Positions 5,898 through 9,298 of a DNA stretch of 9,298 nt are shown here, piece by piece. Location: NCBI GenBank assembly GCA_016839665.1, contig JAEOTU010000297.1, positions 1-9,298 of the forward strand, given 5' to 3'. Every line of letters starts with the position of its first letter. The first letter of the stretch is position 1. The position numbers and the translations under genes were made by a program. Under the pieces are notes generated by a model. The model saw only the letters and a program-made list of their open reading frames with translations. It did not search any database and had not been told where the DNA came from. This stretch comes from Candidatus Hodarchaeota archaeon. Its GTDB lineage: Archaea; Asgardarchaeota; Heimdallarchaeia; Hodarchaeales; Hodarchaeaceae.

Positions 5898-8800
5898 TCA
5901 CAAACTCTCATCTCCTCCTCCTTTGCCCCACTTGAGGAAGTTGAAAAGAGCAAACACAACAATACTAGTTATAGCAATTCCAGCAATAGTTCCAAAAATA
6001 CCAAACACAAACACTGACTGAGACGCCGAGTCGGAAAATAGGGTAATTGTTTTTTTAATGGAATATGGTAGTTCGTCCGCTGTAATAATTATTTCCAGAC
6101 TCACTGGATAATTAACCCGGGTAATTTTCCAAGATGGACTGACCATTGTTCCAGGTGCAAGAGTACCTAGATATTGGATCGAATTTTCAACGGTTATCTC
6201 GTCTGATCTCACTGAAGCCACGATATTCGTAATATAATCAGTTCCAACGCAATCGATGTCTATTGAAATCTTTCCACCTGAATAAGCTAGGTTTGACGAC
6301 CTTAGCATTGCTGGAAGAATTTCTACTTGAAAATATTCCTCAGCCCAGATCATTCCTTCAGGATCTACTGCCAATATGTAATATTCAGCTATCTCTCCAA
6401 CACGGTGCCCAATAGGATTTGTTTTATATGAAATCTCATAAGTATCTGTAGAATACAGAGTTACGTTTCCAAGAAAGCCCCCAGGATTACCCCACACATA
6501 ATTTTGAATACAATCAGAGATTGAAAAATTCCGAGGTTCTGTACCATAATATTTTAAAGAACCTCCTAAAATTATCGAATCGTTGAGGGTAAAGTAAAAT
6601 TTTGACGGGAATTTTATCTCCAAACGACCTGGAAAAACACGGAAACTCATTGAATAGTGCAATTCAGTACTAAATGAAGGTGCACTTATCGTAATACCAA
6701 TTTCATAGAGCTGGGGACTTGAAGCATTTACAAGCCAATAGAAATAGTATTTTTCCATGGAGGATAGTCGAAACACTGATTGGACAACTGGTTGGGAACC
6801 ATTTGCTAGAGTTAAACCACTTGGTAGTTTTAATTGAACTTTGAAATTGTCAATATTAACATGTTCAAGTGTTTCTAATACCTCGATTGATATAGGAATA
6901 GTTTCATTAACATAGGGACTTGCTTTGGGGTAATATGCATGGACTTGCAAATTAGGGGCTGGAAATTCAGGTGCCAAAACCCATCTTTGGGGTTCAGATG
7001 CTGAAACTGATGTACGAAACGAGCTACTTCCTTCTGATCGACTCACATCACCGAGCCAAACCTCACTTGAAAATCCTCTATACATCCAACTTTTGATTAA
7101 TGGAAGACCACGACGAGTTATATTAATCGGAACGTTGATAATTCCTTCAGTTGCATCAGGAATAATTCCTATTATTATCCTATCGTTATCGTCAATGCCT
7201 GTTGATATTAACCAATCGGGATGAGCCTCAGGACTAGCTACATCTGTTATTTCTAAAAAATTGTTGACAAAATTGTGAACTAAAGGAATATAGAGATCAT
7301 CATCTAAGTTAGAATCGAAACCATAGTATAATATATGTCCCGAATCTGGGATTGAATCATTATGATACAAAGCGATAGGCCAATAACCCTGAGCTTCCTC
7401 TGATATTCCAGTGGTTATTATATCCCAATTTTCAGACTCAGTAAAGTTGATCGAAACGCGAGACTTAACGGCTAAATCAGGAACACTTATCCCAAACAGA
7501 TCATCCTGCAATTTTAAGAGTTGGGAATCATCTTTTCCTTTCTTGATCAAAGAAGTACCTTCTTCTAGGGGTAATAATAAGGTCCGAGAGTGACCTGAAG
7601 TGTTTAGCGATTCATTAACAACTTGAAGATTGCCTTTAAGAATTAGATTTCCTCCACCATTAACATAATCTGATAATTTCCGAGTAACCGTGTCACATAA
7701 AAGATATTGGTTATCGAGAGTGACAATACTATATTGATCAAGAGAAAAACCATCATCCATAACTTGAAATTGAGTGGCACTATCAAACTCGCGGAATCCA
7801 ACAGCTGGAAAAACGTCACCTCCGCGAATGGCACAAATGTCAAGAACTATAGGAGTAACATTGATAATAGGAAGAGTATTGGCTAAACGATTAAGCTCAC
7901 AATGAAACTTGTATCTCTCAAAATCCTGCTCGTCTCCAATTGTAGTCCAATGTTGATTATTACCTGCATCAAACCACCCCACTTTAGTCCCTCCTGCAAA
8001 ATATGCGGTCCAGAAAAACTGTTCTTGAACAGTAAGGGGCATTCCTAGGGGATTGTCTGGATCATCGTCTCCCATAATTACAGAGATCACTGGTGCTTCA
8101 GGATTGATAAGGATAGCATGACGAATCATGGCATAAAACTTCCTAAAGTCATCTGTATAGTAACCACCATTAATAAAATCACTCTTCAAAAGAGTCGGTT
8201 CGTAACTTGCTCCCCATGGCATTGTCCCCCAAGCAATACTAAGATCGGGATATGCTGATTTAAAACCATCATAGATATAATTCATTACTGACATTGTTCG
8301 GTTAGCTAACCAGTTTTCAAAAATCCATTTCTCTGTCAAGTTATCCTGAGACGGAGGCATATGGACGCCTGTTTCTGCAAAAAGGGTAGCGTCATATTTA
8401 GTGATTCTATCAGGCCATTCATCCCCCTCAAAACCAAACCACTCGAATAAGGTAGCAGGGGCTTCATCCCCGAGGATCAACTCATCAACGAGGTCATGCC
8501 AAACAATACTCTCGAACTCCTCTAAATAATCACTTATAAGTTCTTGACGAAAAGTCTCATTATAGAATATGTCAAAAGGATTTTCTGTTCCACCAAAGGT
8601 CTGCATTGATAAGCGTAGACCATGATCTGAAAGCCAAGTGGGTTTGAAGAATTTACTAGGAGGATCAGGATAACTAATACCGTAATCAGAACAACCACCT
8701 AACACATCTTGCCAGTTATAGCGAATATAATAATCATCAAAACTACCAAAACCTGTACGAAATCGAGCTCCAGCTCCGTCTTCCGAAAGATAGCCTCGAA

Positions 8801-8972
8801 GGTCGTTAATTCTACCCTTGGGAGGATATTTCGGGTCATCTAAAACTACCATCTCTTCCATGTCGTTAATCAATGATAGGGACGTCACTGGTCGAAAATA
8901 AAAGATATTGAGGAGGATAATTGGCAAAAGGATGAAAAATTTCTGGATTAACCTAATTTTTCTTGTACTCAT
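5898..8972 (-). CDS. Large membrane-anchored surface protein with glycoside-hydrolase-like domain
   Basis: Protein of 1024 residues from the preferred ATG. An N-terminal signal is clear: basic start (RK, R, K), hydrophobic core at about 12-26, likely cleavage near 30-35. A single helix at 986-1010 is followed by a short tail KWGKGGGDESL, so the bulk faces outside. Residues 75-360 look like a TIM-barrel glycoside hydrolase of the GH-A type; the best catalytic acid candidate is Glu170 in LILGDEAPA, whereas the nucleophile Glu is not evident (FDAG near 334-337 is a candidate strand end). Residues 375-575 resemble the GATase-like trimerisation domain of GH42 enzymes (SDYVNGGGNLILKG at 434-447). 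About 585-665 is a small beta domain, and 670-980 holds three beta-sandwich segments resembling CARDB or NEW3 domains. Some 15 N-x-S/T sequons suggest heavy N-glycosylation. An upstream TTG at 8987 is a possible but weaker start. The substrate is unknown; a non-catalytic surface role is also possible. Confidence 0.72.
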   Translation of the reverse strand: MSTRKIRLIQKFFILLPIILLNIFYFRPVTSLSLINDMEEMVVLDDPKYPPKGRINDLRGYLSEDGAGARFRTGFGSFDDYYIRYNWQDVLGGCSDYGISYPDPPSKFFKPTWLSDHGLRLSMQTFGGTENPFDIFYNETFRQELISDYLEEFESIVWHDLVDELILGDEAPATLFEWFGFEGDEWPDRITKYDATLFAETGVHMPPSQDNLTEKWIFENWLANRTMSVMNYIYDGFKSAYPDLSIAWGTMPWGASYEPTLLKSDFINGGYYTDDFRKFYAMIRHAILINPEAPVISVIMGDDDPDNPLGMPLTVQEQFFWTAYFAGGTKVGWFDAGNNQHWTTIGDEQDFERYKFHCELNRLANTLPIINVTPIVLDICAIRGGDVFPAVGFREFDSATQFQVMDDGFSLDQYSIVTLDNQYLLCDTVTRKLSDYVNGGGNLILKGNLQVVNESLNTSGHSRTLLLPLEEGTSLIKKGKDDSQLLKLQDDLFGISVPDLAVKSRVSINFTESENWDIITTGISEEAQGYWPIALYHNDSIPDSGHILYYGFDSNLDDDLYIPLVHNFVNNFLEITDVASPEAHPDWLISTGIDDNDRIIIGIIPDATEGIINVPINITRRGLPLIKSWMYRGFSSEVWLGDVSRSEGSSSFRTSVSASEPQRWVLAPEFPAPNLQVHAYYPKASPYVNETIPISIEVLETLEHVNIDNFKVQLKLPSGLTLANGSQPVVQSVFRLSSMEKYYFYWLVNASSPQLYEIGITISAPSFSTELHYSMSFRVFPGRLEIKFPSKFYFTLNDSIILGGSLKYYGTEPRNFSISDCIQNYVWGNPGGFLGNVTLYSTDTYEISYKTNPIGHRVGEIAEYYILAVDPEGMIWAEEYFQVEILPAMLRSSNLAYSGGKISIDIDCVGTDYITNIVASVRSDEITVENSIQYLGTLAPGTMVSPSWKITRVNYPVSLEIIITADELPYSIKKTITLFSDSASQSVFVFGIFGTIAGIAITSIVVFALFNFLKWGKGGGDESL

Positions 8973-8975
8973 TAA

Positions 8976-8983
8976 TGATCCCC
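8976..8983 (-). promoter_or_regulatory. Shine-Dalgarno-like GGGGATCA before surface protein ATG
   Basis: The minus strand reads GGGGATCA, one mismatch from the extended anti-Shine-Dalgarno match GGTGATCA, ending 3 nt before the ATG at 8972. It favours this ATG over the in-frame TTG at 8987, which would place the site inside the coding region. Confidence 0.45.
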
Positions 8984-9064
8984 ACAATCAATTAGGGTAC
9001 TAATCCACTTTTAACTTTTCACAGCGATGGAAAATCTGTATTTAGCAAACTATTTATGAATCGA

Positions 9065-9298
9065 TCAGATCTTGGGATAGAATCTCCCTGTTTTCTTAGC
9101 ATAATTAGAATATTTGTCGCCAAACATTTCTTGCAATAATTCTTCCTCTGCAATAGCTTGGGATTTTATAGTTAAAAAACTAATCAGCCCAAATAAAGCT
9201 AGCCAAATCCCTGTGAGAAAGAAAATTAATACTGGTAGAATGGCTTTACTAACATACATGGGATGTCGTACTAATTTATAAGGGCCTCCTGTTGCTAA
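9065..9298 (-). CDS. Isoprenylcysteine carboxyl methyltransferase-like membrane methyltransferase, C-terminal part
   Basis: The reading frame stays open to the right edge of the window, so the gene is cut there and only the last 77 codons are present. The apparent ATG at 9259 is internal. The fragment begins with the family hallmark GPYKLVRHPMY, which binds S-adenosylmethionine in the ICMT and phospholipid methyltransferase (PEMT-like) fold. A hydrophobic hairpin follows (LPVLIFFLTGIWLALFGLIS region), then EEELLQEMFGDKYSNYAKKTGRFYP, with the conserved pattern E-x-x-L, FG-x-x-Y-x-x-Y and a final R-x-x-P. Prokaryotic members methylate varied substrates, and few have been tested, so the substrate is open. 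It lies 92 bp upstream of the surface protein gene on the same strand and could share a transcript with it, though TATA-like sequence near 9051-9057 could also start one in the gap. Confidence 0.8.
   Translation of the reverse strand, partial: LATGGPYKLVRHPMYVSKAILPVLIFFLTGIWLALFGLISFLTIKSQAIAEEELLQEMFGDKYSNYAKKTGRFYPKI

Noticed and set aside
7411..7843. Two short frames (7411-7593 plus, 7643-7843 minus) inside the surface protein gene
   Set aside because: The main frame is continuous and domain-rich here; these are chance openings.

Overview
The window looks like a piece of an archaeal chromosome, most likely from an Asgard-type or related mesophilic lineage. The pointers are an archaeal-type cofactor-independent phosphoglycerate mutase (apgM), a RuBisCO-like protein that keeps form III-like (archaeal) flanking sequence, a large surface protein rich in N-glycosylation sequons with an N-terminal signal and a single C-terminal membrane anchor, TATA-like AT-rich promoters, and an AT-rich base composition throughout. 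The phylum is inference; only a search of these proteins against a database could fix it. No rRNA, tRNA, CRISPR array, insertion sequence or phage gene is visible.

Layout, left to right. Positions 1-146 are non-coding and hold a G-rich tract (on the minus strand) and a hairpin with T-runs on both sides that probably terminates the leftward operon. Positions 147-3052 carry a two-gene minus-strand operon: a GPH-family (MelB-like) sugar:cation symporter, then a type-B carboxylesterase 17 bp downstream. An AT-rich divergent promoter region of about 170 bp separates this from apgM on the plus strand (3223-4446). apgM runs convergently, with only 17 bp between stop codons, into a minus-strand gene for a RuBisCO-like protein (4464-5825) that has lost several carboxylase active-site residues. 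Upstream of that, on the same strand, is a 1024-residue secreted, membrane-anchored protein with a glycoside-hydrolase-like N-terminal half and beta-sandwich repeats (5898-8972). The right edge cuts a minus-strand gene for an isoprenylcysteine carboxyl methyltransferase-like membrane enzyme, of which only the last 77 codons are seen.

How the parts may work together (inference): a surface glycosidase-like protein could act on an extracellular glycan, the GPH symporter could import the released sugar or glycoside, and the carboxylesterase could remove acyl groups. The RuBisCO-like protein would then handle a sugar-derived keto-acid phosphate or related enolisable compound, and phosphoglycerate mutase would feed the resulting 3-phosphoglycerate into lower glycolysis. 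The genes are not in one operon, so this remains a hypothesis built on proximity. The most interesting items are the RuBisCO-like protein with its altered active site next to phosphoglycerate mutase, and the large surface protein of unassigned glycosidase family.
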